From Gautieria morchelliformis (lineage: Eukaryota > Basidiomycota > Agaricomycetes > Gomphales > Gomphaceae): a stretch of 64,000 nucleotides of DNA. Position 1 is the stretch's first letter; the number at the start of each line of letters is the position of its first letter. The position numbers were made by a program, and so were the translations under genes. The DNA is taken from positions 62,001 through 126,000 of the forward strand of contig WHVA01000267.1 of the NCBI GenBank assembly GCA_015179125.1, read 5' to 3'. Below the pieces are notes generated by a model. That model made no database searches, was not told the origin of the DNA, and saw only the letters and a list, made by a program, of their open reading frames with translations. Of the stretch, positions 31,967-42,667 are shown piece after piece.

Positions 31967-34070
31967 TGTCAAGATTGGTTTTTAGGCATTAATATCGTGT
32001 ATTAGTGAACACAGCGAATGCCCGAATAACTTGTGCGAATAAGTTTGCCATTCGGCGAAGAGGGTGAACCAATAAATGTTCACGAGATAAGAGGGCTGCC
32101 AGAACGGGTCTCTCCCTATCTACAGTCGTAGCGAAATAGCCCATGACAGTTGACAATGTAATTTGCAAGGTGCCACGGAAAGGTTGTCCAAGTGGCGACA
32201 ATCCTTTCGCCGGCGAAGGCACTCCTTTGGAGCCCTTCACCGACAGCATAGAGAATAGTTCAAAGGCTAAGGTAACGAAGGTGAAGTACAAAAACTCACC
32301 AGTGGTACTCAAGTCCTCCTCTGGTCAAAGATCAGAATCTACAGGTGAGGGCTCAAGACGATGATCACAGTGAGGGCAAGTTTGCACAAGGTGGACGTAT
32401 GATAATTGAACTGGAGAATATACATGTGATGTAAACTACTCATATCGAATGCTCGTATGGTAACAGCGAATAGGAAAGAGGCCGTCATGAGTCAGGGTTG
32501 GATAGGGGTGCGCAGTCATGATACAAATAGATGGAATAAACATACAATAGAACGAAAGAAGGGTGCAAACATGAAACAACAGAGAGGAAAGAGGGCGAAG
32601 GCACCTATGTAACGAAATACGCCTTGGGACCCACATATACACCACCCTGCACGGACTCTTCATCTGCTGGGTTGATCCCACACAGCCTACAGGTAGGACG
32701 TCCTGCGAATGCATCCCGGCCATATGAACACCTAAAGGGGTTGGATCGAGAAGGTGATGGGGCCAGTGATGAACCATCACGCCGGGTAAATGGTGTCGAT
32801 CATGTTTGTTGTGATAAACGCAATTATTTCATTTCAAATCGTTTATATATAAAAGAAACTAATAAAGAAAGAAAGAAAAAAAAAAAAAAAAAAAAAAGAA
32901 ACAGAAATTACATTTATGATAGATGTCGGCACAGACGACGATCACATGAATTTATGACATGCTATATTACTCATAGATCGGGTAATGTACAGGAGTTCGA
33001 GCGTCGACCACGTGCGGTCAATCAGGGACGGCGCGCCTATCAAGTGATGGCATTGGCCATGACGTCAACAGGCGCCAGGCCATAGGCACCGAGGGGTGCA
33101 GGCACCAAACACCGCAGAGAACAATAGACTGCGCAGAAGTATAGGGTGCTGTGGAGCGACCTGAGAAAGTCACCTGCAGTATACATATTCAATCAGCTGC
33201 CCCACAGAAAGGGCACAGAGACAGCGGCACCATCTCCAAGCCCAGCATATATGCTGGGCAGGGTAGACTCAACTGCATTTTTTTTCTATTTGAATCCCAT
33301 GACACGTCTGACTGATTACTATCTTAACATCATGTGGACAGGGGCTTTGTATACTAGGTACAGATCTCTATTCCAAAGCCCAGACAATCCTAACACCATC
33401 CCCATCACCCCATGACTTTATGACTATCAATTAGTCACCTCTTAGTTACAAAGTAGTTTTTCGACCCATCCATCCAATATCTTGAACACTAGTAGTTACT
33501 ATCAATATAGTATAAATAGCTAGTACAAATGTTTGAATGAAATCATCCAGAATCGATTATTCTGCCTCCTGAAATTATTGTAGTCTTGTTTGATAGCTAC
33601 AAAGCTCAGATCTTGATAGTTTATTCCAAATCTTTGTCGAGGGTCTACTATCATTGTTTACTCTATACTACCTTAAAAGCGAATGCTTTTGATTTGACTA
33701 TCCCTTGGATCAACACAGTTCTTTTGTCGACACGGTCACGTGACCCTCATTCATCAGTGCTGGACGCGCCTCGAAAGGCTTAGTCAGCACATAGAAGAGG
33801 GACGAACGCAGTGGTTTTAATCACTGAGCAATAGATTCTACTTGTTAAAAGGCACTAATTGACACCTTAATCCAAAAATGTTTGATGGCATGCCTGCTGG
33901 CAAACGATGCGAGCAGTGAATAGTCATTCGGAGAATGGGGCGAACAGCGAATGGAGGGAACGTAGAGGAAGAATGGTCGAAGGGTGGGGCGAACTCAGGT
34001 GAAGATGCAAGGGGAGTGACAAGGGGGAACGCAGAGACAGCAGGGTAAGGGAAATAGACAGGTCATGACT
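31967..34070 (-). repeat. Solo LTR A split by element C
   Basis: LTR A on the minus strand in two parts (31,967-32,806 and 33,883-34,070) around element C copy 1. The outer target duplication GATGC is at 31,962-31,966 and 34,071-34,075. The hairpin at 32,211-32,240 still pairs through G-U changes. This orders the events: LTR A insertion, reduction to a solo LTR, then element C. Confidence 0.88.
32807..33877 (+). mobile_element. Element C, copy 1
   Basis: 1,071 bp, from TGTTGTGATAAACGCAA to CTTAATCCAAAA, flanked by ATGTT (32,802-32,806 and 33,878-33,882). An A-rich tract (about 32,862-32,898) follows TATATATAAAAG and AATAAAG near the left end. A second TATA-like TATAAATAG lies near 33,509. 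No terminal inverted repeats and no long frame. The host LTR A gives an empty-site comparison. LTR-like in size and target duplication, but the right end is AAAA rather than CA. Confidence 0.8.
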
Positions 34071-34296
34071 GATGCCTGAAAGAGATCAGGGTTAGTAATA
34101 TATCTGAGCCCTGTTCCTTTCATTTGCCCTCCAGTTCATGGTATGTGGACTTAAATAAAATCAACATACCCTTGAAGAGAACAAAAGACATGTGTATCGG
34201 CATTCAGTGGGAGCTGGAATTGGATGGGTGCACCATAGGCTTGTCAGCGGGGTCAGTGGCCACATCCACCCGTCGACTAATTCCCTGACTACTGGT

Positions 34297-35097
34297 TCAA
34301 AAACATGGGAAACTGACCAGGTTTGCTAGCCTTATGTGCTTCTCGAGGGGTGTTTCACTGCCTGCCATGGCCCAGTGATGCCTGCCTTGAGCTAGGTGGG
34401 GAGCGAGGGGCATTGTGTTTGCCCACCTTAGCTTGCATGTGCTCTTGGTTTTTCTTCTTGTTATCGGCATCATGCTCATCTCATCCTCTGTTCTGACCAT
34501 AGCCGCACCTAGAGTACCCCTGCTGCAATACTGTGCATCAAGCCATTCCTCTTTAATTATCTTGTGGGCTTCTTCTATGACACTCTTGTAAGACTCCCTG
34601 CCACCTCACTGCAAGTGATCATAGAGGCCAATCATGGCGTACCTCTCCAGGAAGTAGTCGGTTCTGTAGGGTTGCTCGCCGGGTGGTTGAGGCACATCGT
34701 AAGAGGCATACTTGTGGGATGGTGTGTGCAGGGACGGTGTTGTGCTGCCCAAGGGTTTGCGTGGGAGGTGGGTGCCATAGTATCCTGCCGCCATCACCCC
34801 AGATGGTGCAGTATATTGCTGATTCTCCGGGGAGGTGGCAACTGATGGTGAAATCACAGAGAACTGCAACATGGACTCCAATCCACTGAACGTGGCCGAT
34901 ACTTCAGACAGGCTGTCATCAGTGTTGCAATATGCTTTATTAGCCACACGGAAGCTCTGACCACCTAACCATGTGTCATACCCAGTTGGGGCCAGGCCAG
35001 GGTCGGGCCCCCCTGCATACTTGTGCAGCATAGATTGGTTGTGCCAATCCTGGAGTGTGGCATGCATGTCATTGTGTGTCTCTGGATTTGTCGTCAT
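34297..35097 (-). CDS. Uncharacterised gene with a TATA box, at least two exons
   Basis: Exon 1 runs from the ATG at 35,097 to about 34,608 and encodes a Pro/Ser/Tyr-rich protein (MTTNPETHNDMHATLQDWHN, YDTWLGGQSFRVANKAYC, QPYRTDYFLERYAMIGLYDH). It ends at a good GTGAGG donor. A downstream frame SVIEEAHKIIKEEWLDAQYC ... KHIRLANLVSFPCF closes at 34,297 and is likely the next exon. A TATAAAAAC box lies about 60 bp upstream of the ATG (35,156-35,164). No known domain. The gene lies next to a solo LTR A. A captured retroelement ORF cannot be excluded. Confidence 0.5.
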
Positions 35098-35155
35098 GTA
35101 GGGGCAAGCTAGCGAGATCTCGAGTAGGTGGAAGGGTATGCAACAGGTGAGCAGT

Positions 35156-35164
35156 TTTTATAGG
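35156..35164 (-). promoter_or_regulatory. TATA box of the 34.3-35.1 kb gene
   Basis: Minus-strand CCTATAAAAACTGC, about 60 bp before the ATG at 35,097, a normal distance for a compact fungal promoter. Confidence 0.45.
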
Positions 35165-35555
35165 ATTGGGGGTCGAGACTTGTAACACCATCATGTGGGT
35201 TTCAATCTGCATGTCCAAGCCCAGCTTGCCCCACGCATTGTGGACAGGAACCATCTGCAGTCTGCATGTACGGTTGATGTACACCATCCTGCCATGCCAT
35301 GTATGTACATATGGTGCACAGGAATGACACCAAATGTTACGACCATGCCACCCAACCATCTCCACCACCTCCGCAACTGTATGGGATCCTGCTTTGCCGG
35401 TCAAATAGGAGAAATTCCATGTATTTTCGAAATAGTGACCTTAAAATATAGCATACTGGTATTGCTATCATTGGGGATGAACTATTTAAACTTCCTCTAA
35501 TTTCCTACCATTTCTTCGCCATTTTTAATGAAGTCTTTGGCTCAAAACACTTCTA
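35165..35555. other. Intergenic, no gene recognised
   Basis: Upstream flank of the minus-strand gene. A 101-codon plus-strand frame (35,195-35,500) is antisense to the promoter and shows no recognisable motif. Confidence 0.35.
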
Positions 35556-36130
35556 TTCTGTTGCAGCAGAGTTATGAATCCACATGTATCCACAACTCTG
35601 CTTATTCAAACTCCGACGCGCGCGAGCCTGAACTTGAGCCTATGGACACTTACGCACCCACAAACTCTGGCCAACCTACCGGTTCGGACTCAGCACTCTG
35701 GAAATAGCAATTTATTCCCAAGCCTCCACAACACAGTTTGTGCAATACAAACTCAGCCCAACCTATGCTACCATAGCAACAAGGCTATGCTAGGCTGTGC
35801 TGTGCCATAGCTACACTCACATTGGGTCCACAAGATACAACAATCTCTTGATAGTTTAGCTAAGAATCCCCCATGGTCACATGACTATCCCATGACCTCA
35901 AAAACAGCTCAAAGTCACCTGATCATCCACAGTCACCTGACAATCACCTGACCTCAAAGTCACCTGATTATCTACAGTCACCTGACAATCACCTGACCTC
36001 AAAGTCACTTGATTATCTACGGTCACCTGACAATCACATGACACCATCACATGACCTCAACCCAGCTTGAAGTCACATGACTTTCCTTCATCACATGATT
36101 CCCTTGTCAAAGACAAGGGCTCTCTAACCA
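35556..36130 (+). repeat. LTR G fragment with 45-bp tandem repeats
   Basis: Its start (TGTTGCAGCAGAGTTATG, then CCACAACTCTG) matches LTR G copy 1. Between about 35,908 and 36,045 a 45-bp unit (TCAAAGTCACCTGATTATC...) is repeated three times. CACCTGA/CACATGA motifs recur through 35,876-36,090. Confidence 0.55.
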
Positions 36131-36384
36131 CCGAAGATATAGATCCGACTTCGTGTTTCATTGTATTTGTTGGTATGTATGGGCGTGTTTTTTACCGTAT
36201 AAAGTGAATGCATACAATTTTGTAATACAATTTCTCCCTAAAGTAGTGATCATTGCCGATTTCATAATGCGACTTGTCAACAGGTCGTCTCCTTATGGCT
36301 CTCTATCTTATCTTTGCTCTTATTTGGCCTTGGGTACGCCCTGAAGTATGATGTCTTGACGCAGGCAGGATGAGAAATCACCCT
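36131..36384. other. Unassigned flank of element C copy 2
   Basis: No frame or repeat recognised. It continues across element C into the region before the Helitron-like fragment, as the ACCCT empty site shows. Confidence 0.3.
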
Positions 36385-37450
36385 TGTTGTGATAAACGCA
36401 ACTATCCCATTTCAAATCATTTATATATAAAAGAAACTAATAAAGAAAGAAAAAAAAAGAAAAAGATCAAAAAAGAAACAGAAATGACATTTATAATAGA
36501 CGTTGGCGCAGACGACGATCACATGAATTTATGACATGCTATATTACCCATAGATCGGGTAATGTACAGGAGTTCGGGCATCGACCACGTGCGGTCAATC
36601 AGGGACGGCGCGCCTATTGAGTGATGGCATCGGCCATGACGTTGACAGGCGCCAGGCCATAGGCACCGAGGGGTGCGGGCACCAAACGCCGCAGAGGACA
36701 ATAGACTGCGCAGGAATATAGGGTGCTGTGGAGCGACCTGAGAATGTCATCCGCAGTACACATACTCAATTAGCTGCCCCACAGAAAGGGCACAGAGACA
36801 GCGGCCCCATCACCAAGCCCAGCATATATGCTGGGCAGGGTAAACTCAGCTTCATTTTTCTATTTGAACCCCATGACACGTCTGACTGATTACTATCTTA
36901 ACATCATGTGGACAGGGGCTTTGTATACTAGGTACAGATCTCTATTCCAAAGCCCAGACAATCCTGACACCATCCCCATCACCCCATGCCTTTATGACTA
37001 TAAATTAGTCACTCCTTAGCTACAAACAGCTTTTCGACCCATCTGTCTAATATCTTGAACACTAGTAGTTACTATCAACATAGTATAAATAGCTAGTACA
37101 AATGTATGAATGAAATCATCCAGAATCGATTATTCTGCCTCCTGAAATTACTGTAGTCTTGTTTGATAGCTACAGAACTCAGACCTTGATAGTTTATTCC
37201 AAATCTTCGTCGAGGGTCTACTATCACTGTTTACACTATACTACCTTAAAAGCGAACACTTTTGATTTGGTTATCCCTTGGATCGACACCGTTCTTCTGT
37301 CAACACGGTCACGTGACTCTCATTCATCAGTGCTGGACGCGCCTCGAAAGGCTTAGTCAGCACACAGAAGAGGGGCGAACATAGTGGTTCCAGTCACTGA
37401 GCAATAGATTCTATTCGTTGAAAGGCACTAATTAACATCTTAATCCAAAA
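36385..37450 (+). mobile_element. Element C, copy 2
   Basis: 1,066 bp with the same ends as copy 1, flanked by ACCCT (36,380-36,384 and 37,451-37,455). Very similar to copies 1 and 3 throughout, including the TATAAATAG motif near 37,083 and the A-rich tract near 36,435-36,480. Confidence 0.85.
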
Positions 37451-38593
37451 ACCCTCTCCGAAGCTGGCGTTCTAAAGGAGTGACAAAAAATTTTCTTGTC
37501 GAATGCCCCTGCTCTTGAACCTTCCGTATTATTTTTGATTCGTTACGTCCATTGGGAGTGACGGTTCTCCACCCATCGAGGATTCCAACATTCCGTGGAA
37601 AGTACCGTCTCTAATCCCTGTTGGCATGGCTGAGAAATGTAAGACGGCCGTCAGCATTTAAATTAAAAGGGGTCACCCTCCTCTGGTTTTACTTTTATCC
37701 GGTTGTGTGTTTTCGACAAGGGATCCTCTACGAATACTTTCCTCGCGCCATTTTAACGAGAATGCAGTCTCGAGGTAAATTGTTTTGTTGATTTGAAACC
37801 AATATCGTGTTGATGTGGACGAGTTCGTTCAGGTGACCCGTCTTCATTTGTTGATCAGAATGCGGAAGAACTTTCCCTGTTGACTGTGGTGGAAATCGTT
37901 GAGATGTTACCCGAGGTTAATTGGGTTGTCACAGGTTGAAGTGTTGAAGCTTGTATCGTTCTTGCCGACAGAACTCCAACAACGGGTGTTGGCGAGGAAG
38001 AAGGCTTTGGATAACGAGCTCTTGATGAAAATGCAGTTGGACGGTGAAGCTTCGAAGAAAAGAAAGCGGGAGGAAGATGAATCCTTTTATGAATCGAAAT
38101 GATCCTTTGGGATTTCGTTGATGATAATCCCAAGTTTCTGGATCCCATTGATCTTCGAACGCAATTGGAGCGGTTGGGCAACTTTATAGATAAGACATCG
38201 AACAAATATGTGCAGCAGGCGGTTTGTTATCTCTGTGCGCGTCAAATGGAAAAAATCAAAACTCATTACAGTATGGTGGAGGATCTACCTTATCACGAAA
38301 TGCTAAAGTCGACCAAACCTAATGCGCATCACCGTTTAACACACAATATGCTGTTACACACTTCCGCGTTGTCTAATGACAGACGATCCCTGTATGGGCG
38401 AGTATGTTTCGAGTTTGTGTTGCTCACCTATAAACCTTTACGAATTCTCTCCTCGCACCGTCTTAACGAGAATGCAGTCTCGAGGTAAACAGTTTTGTTG
38501 ATTTGAAACTGGTATCGTGTTGACGTCGACGAGTTCGTTCAGGTGGCCCATGTTCGTTTGTCGATGAGAATGCGGATGAACTGTCCCTGTACG
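37451..38593 (+). mobile_element. Fragment of a Helitron-like element (N-terminal exons)
   Basis: Plus-strand exons with short introns give ELSLLTVVEIVEMLPE, then VEVLKLVSFLPTELQQRVLA with a KKRKREED basic stretch. They then give YVQQAVCYLCARQMEKIKTH ... KPNAHHRLTHNMLLHTSALS, the pattern C-x2-CAR ... L.P..PH.....ML that precedes the Rep/helicase part in many Agaricomycete Helitron proteins. The Rep and Pif1-like helicase domains are absent. The first about 150 bp (from ATGCAGTCTCGAG near 37,763) is repeated in direct orientation at about 38,470-38,593. Assignment by recalled family pattern only. Confidence 0.45.
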
Positions 38594-38624
38594 ACAAAAT
38601 AAACCATTTTATTCTGATGTCCTC

Positions 38625-38665
38625 GACCAAGGGCCACGCCGGAGATGCCGGTGTGGCCCTTGGTC
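38625..38665. repeat. 18-bp-stem hairpin
   Basis: GACCAAGGGCCACGCCGG (38,625-38,642) pairs with 38,648-38,665 around the loop AGATG, with one wobble position. A related half-site GACAAGGGCCACGCC recurs at about 38,779 and ends in CACCGGCCTCTAG. An A16 tract lies between them. Confidence 0.7.
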
Positions 38666-38809
38666 AGTAACTCCATTACCTTTGACAAGACAAAACTCTT
38701 AGGCAGTTTTGGTGTACATAATTGATTTAAAAAAAAAAAAAAAACAGAGCCTGGCCAAATATCTCGAACGTCTTCGACAAGGGCCACGCCAGTGACACCG
38801 GCCTCTAGT

Positions 38810-39385
38810 AATCACATGAGCATGGGAGTTTCTTACATACTCTTAGCTTTACTGTCACAGAGCTGTGACTTTAACCCAATATAGCAATAGAACCTTCCAC
38901 AGCCTTCCAATAGTTTCCAAACCTTTCCTGAAGCTTCTCTAAGCTTCCACAAGGGTCTTAACAGTAGTAGAAGCCTCTACAAGGTTCCTAGCAGTAGCTA
39001 CATAAGCTAGATAGATGCAGTATAAATAGCCTGCAGTTTTAGCAGTGAATCAGCCAATACATCATCATCTACTATCCACGTACCTCGTGTGACTTGCCAA
39101 GCTTGCACAGCTTACTAAGCTGCTAACCCCAGCTAGGGTTATTACACTTACTTAGTGTATTAATTCTCAGTTAAGTAGTTGAATTTCTACTTAGCCACCC
39201 GGACTAACACTCCAGGTGAAATTCTGCAGAGTGGGTCTGACAATCGATTTCCTTGTCAATTAGCTCTCCAATACCCGAGACGAACTGATCAGTGACTTTC
39301 CTGTTCAGTGACTTTCACAAGTCACTTCTTAAACCCTAGTTGCTTGTTTATTGCAGTGCATTGACATTAATTGGGTCAGTCCACT
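38810..39385 (+). repeat. LTR G, copy 3 (diverged)
   Basis: TATAAATAG at 39,021-39,029 and TCAGCCAATA follow the layout of LTR G copy 1. The distal block (AAGCTGCTAACCCCAGCTAG, GACTTTCACAAGTCACTT) is nearly the same sequence. It lacks the TGACTCA array. Left and right limits are approximate. Confidence 0.5.
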
Positions 39386-39834
39386 TACAAACTCTCCTGT
39401 GAAGCCATTCCTATCTTTTTGGAATACTTGGATCCCGATAGTCATCCTCAAACCTACAGACTTTTAGTTTATTGCTCAGTGCTGCTAAGAAATGTATTGC
39501 CTTCCATCCGTATTAACTTGGACTAGTTTTTACGCAGATTGCAACCAAGGTACAAATATTAAATTATTTCCGGAGTTGTGCTGCAGCATTGTTTAATATT
39601 CTTTGAGTTTCGTATACGACACGTTCTGATAGACCAAAGTGTTAGCTCTGACACCAAAGTCTTGAAGGGTTCCAAAACAGCAACACCTCCGCGCCACCTC
39701 TGACTCTATTCCACAACCTCCGCATCCCATGACCTCAACCCCTTGCTCTCCAACACCCCTGATCAACTCTATTCATCGGCCCCCGTGCTCAACCCTTAGC
39801 ACAGCAACATGCCAGTTCTGGTTCATCAGGACTT
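39386..39834. other. Unassigned, possibly the start of a retroelement interior
   Basis: Follows LTR G copy 3 directly, so it may be its leader region. No recognisable primer-binding site and no frame longer than a few dozen codons. Confidence 0.3.
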
Positions 39835-40361
39835 CTGTTTGTTCTGCGGTCCATTAGACTTATGTTCCTTTGTTATTTTTCCCAATGTTCTTGACTCTAC
39901 CCTGCACCCCCTTGTGGTCCCCTTGTTCTGTATTAGTTACTTACCCTATATGTCTATCCAACTTCCACTCCCTCTGGAATTTGCTTAGTACTACCCTATT
40001 ACTTGTTGTCTCAGCCCTGTGTATAAAACCCCCCCATGTATGCCCTCTGTTCTGCAATCAGATAATCGACTTTGATACATGAATCCCTTCACATTGTCTC
40101 CTGTTCTTAGTACAGTGAGTCTTGCAGGTTCTCTCTCTGCCTTCAATACTCTGTCTTCCACCTCTTCCAACCTCTGTTCTCCAATCTCCAGTTCTCAACA
40201 CCCAGCCAAGATCGACTTCAAGTCCTCTCGACCTCCGCCTCATCCGATCTCCGGAATTCAAGTCCGAAATACCTAGGACGATAGTTCATCAGGGGCACAA
40301 CACATAAGTTGAAGCCACTGTCCTTTCTAGATCCATTCTCCAGGATTTTCGATACATAACA
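39835..40361 (+). repeat. LTR B, lacking its 5' part
   Basis: Matches LTR B from its CTTTACTCTACCCTGCACCC block onward, including GTATAAAACC at about 40,020-40,029, and ends CATAACA at 40,361. The diverged sequence suggests an older copy. Confidence 0.65.
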
Positions 40362-40526
40362 CCAAACTGCACCCAGGGACAGTGGACAGGACTGTGGCCC
40401 ATGAATACACATACGGCTCCCATGCCACAATCTATTGAGTCTGCATATGGTGCAGAGCAGCCATCCAGCGGCTCCACATATGCACAGGAACTGTTATACC
40501 ATGGTGCACTGGAACCATACGCCCAC
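40362..40526. other. Short unassigned spacer after LTR B
   Basis: Directly downstream of the LTR B end. It could be the first part of that element's interior, but no primer site or gag motif is recognisable. A 63-codon plus-strand frame begins at 40,401. Confidence 0.3.
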
Positions 40527-40838
40527 TGTAAGGACCCGGCCTTTGGCCGGTTACTTACTGGTACAACCTTTTTCCAAGCCCGAGCCTTGTGATACTCGTG
40601 CCTGAGTACTGTGATTCTAAGCCCGAGCCCGAGCCCAAGCCCGAGCTTATACCTGAGCTTGATCCCATGCCTGAGTCCCCTTAGTTACCTATCCTGTTCG
40701 ATCATGCATCATTAGTATATTGACCTCGCCCTGATTCCCCTGTATATGCTCTCCCCTGACCATTACTCTCGCCCGTATATAAACCCCTTGTATACATCCC
40801 TACTCTTCAGTCTGTCAGACCCTCCAAGTGAAGTCCAG
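40527..40838 (+). repeat. Partial LTR of another family
   Basis: Starts TGTAAGGACC with the small hairpin CCGGCCTTTGGCCGG. It has a GCCCGAGCCC/AAGCCCGAG simple repeat near 40,617-40,646 and a GTATATAAACCC TATA box at about 40,773. It is followed by an LTR A-type start at 40,839. Confidence 0.45.
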
Positions 40839-42665
40839 TGTCATGACCTGTCTACTTTGTATACCCAGTAACCTCGACACTCCACTTTTATGTTCTCCCT
40901 GTTCGCTCCTCGCCAATTGCGCCGAATGGTTATTTGCTTTCGCATCATTTGCATGTAAGATAGGGGACACCAGGAACCAACCACCCTTTACATAAGCGAG
41001 CAGGCCAGTACCAGCCGCCTTCCAACATCCTCAATTCCACCCACATACATTAAGTTCTGACTTATTTGAGTCCTACGAGTTTCTCTCAATATGTCTAGTT
41101 TGAATTTGTAGGAAAGGGTTTAGCTAAAGAATTCAGGGTAGCTGAGTTATATACTCTTGAAGTGCAGACTAAGAAATTTTTCCAAATACTTTATTTTGTG
41201 TTTTGGAACCGTGGGACACATTTTGTATTTCCCAACCGCAACATTTGGCGTGTCACGTGACATGATTTGTCAGCTTTCTCAGCGCTTGGCCGTTGGTGCT
41301 CAGTGACGGATGGCCATTCTGGGAGGTCATGTGCCACGTGACACAGCGAATTGGTCAAACATGCGCAGAGTCTAACATATTAGCAAGTCAATCAAAAGTA
41401 TAGTAATTAGATACAAAATTTGCACTTCTCTATATCAAAATTGAATTATCTGGCACACTTTTTGAAAAATTGAGATCCAAGTCTTTCGATTTGGCGCATC
41501 ACGTGATGTAGGCGCTCGCTTATGTCAGGGTAGTTGGTTCCTGGTGTCCCCTATCTTAGCAGCGCTGCCTGGACTCGATCAACGCCTTCTCCCTGACTCG
41601 ATTGTCCATCACAGGTCCCCTCACCTCCCTGACTCGCACCCTGTCAGATGCTCCCCTGATCGAATGGCGCAACTCATTTATTTCCTACACCCAGGTATCC
41701 CTATTATGCATTTTCCCAGTCCTCCTCTATGTTCGCATGGCTTTGCCCTCCCCTTGGGCCACGGCTCTTCAATGATCATTCTATTTCTCCCTTCGCCGCA
41801 TTTCACCGAATAACCATTCGCTGCTCGCATCATTCGCCAGCAGGCACACCATCAAAACACGATAGACATCCCCTACCCGGCATGATGGCTCGTCACTGGC
41901 TCCATCAGCTTCTCGACCCAACCCCTTTAGGTGTTCATATGAGCAGGATGCATTCACGGGATGTCCTACATGTAGGACGTGTGGGATCAACCCAGTAAAC
42001 GAAGAGTCCGTGCAGGGTAGCGTATATGCAGGTCCCAAGACATGATTTCATATATAGGTGCCTTCGCCACCTTTACTCTCCGTTATTTCATGTTTGCCCT
42101 CTTCTCTCACTCTATTGTATGTTTATTCCATCTATTTGTATCATGACTGCGCACCCCTATCCAACCCTGACTCATGACGGCCTCTTTTCTATTCGCTGAT
42201 ACCTTACGAGCATTCAATATAAGTAGTTTACATTCGCATGTATATTCTCCAGTTCAATTATCATACATCCATCTTGTGCAAACTTGACCTCACTGTGACT
42301 ATCGTCTTGAGCCTTCTCCTGTAGATTTCTATCCTCGACCAGAAGAGGACTTAGGCATCACTGGTGAGTTCTCATACTTCATCTTCGTTACCTTAGCCTT
42401 TGAACTATTTTCTGTGCTGTCGGTGAAGGTATTGTCACTACTTAGACAACCCTTCCATGACACCTTGCACGTTACATCGTCAAGTGCCACGAGCTATTTT
42501 GCTACAACTGTAGATAGGGCAAGCTCCGTTCGGGCAGCCCTCTTATCTTGTGAACATTTATTGGTTCACCTATTCACCGAATGGCATACTTATTCGCACA
42601 AGTTATTCGGGCATTCACTGTGTTCACTAATACACGATATTAATGCCTAAAAACCAATCTTGACA
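40839..42665 (+). repeat. LTR A-type sequence, mosaic, interrupted by a MITE
   Basis: A diverged LTR A start (TGTCATGACCTGTCTAC) is interrupted at 40,957 by the MITE. After 41,557 a variant continues, and from about 41,800 the sequence is ordinary LTR A to AATCTTGACA at 42,665. The segment mixes at least two LTR A subfamilies, so its history is not a single insertion. It abuts repeat D. Confidence 0.65.
40958..41556. mobile_element. MITE with ~45-bp terminal inverted repeats and TA duplication
   Basis: 599 bp. The left end AGATAGGGGACACCAGGAAC and the inverted right end ...CTGGTGTCCCCTATCT match over about 45 bp. TA flanks both sides (40,956-40,957 and 41,557-41,558), the signature of the Tc1/mariner superfamily. 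The interior is AT-rich, has no long frame, and contains CACGTGAC motifs. No matching transposase is in the window. Confidence 0.85.
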
Positions 42666-42667
42666 TC

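Noticed and set aside
32862-32898. Poly(A) tail of a retroposed gene or SINE
   Set aside because: The A-rich tract lies near the left end inside element C in all three copies, not at its boundary, and the target duplications are only 5 bp.
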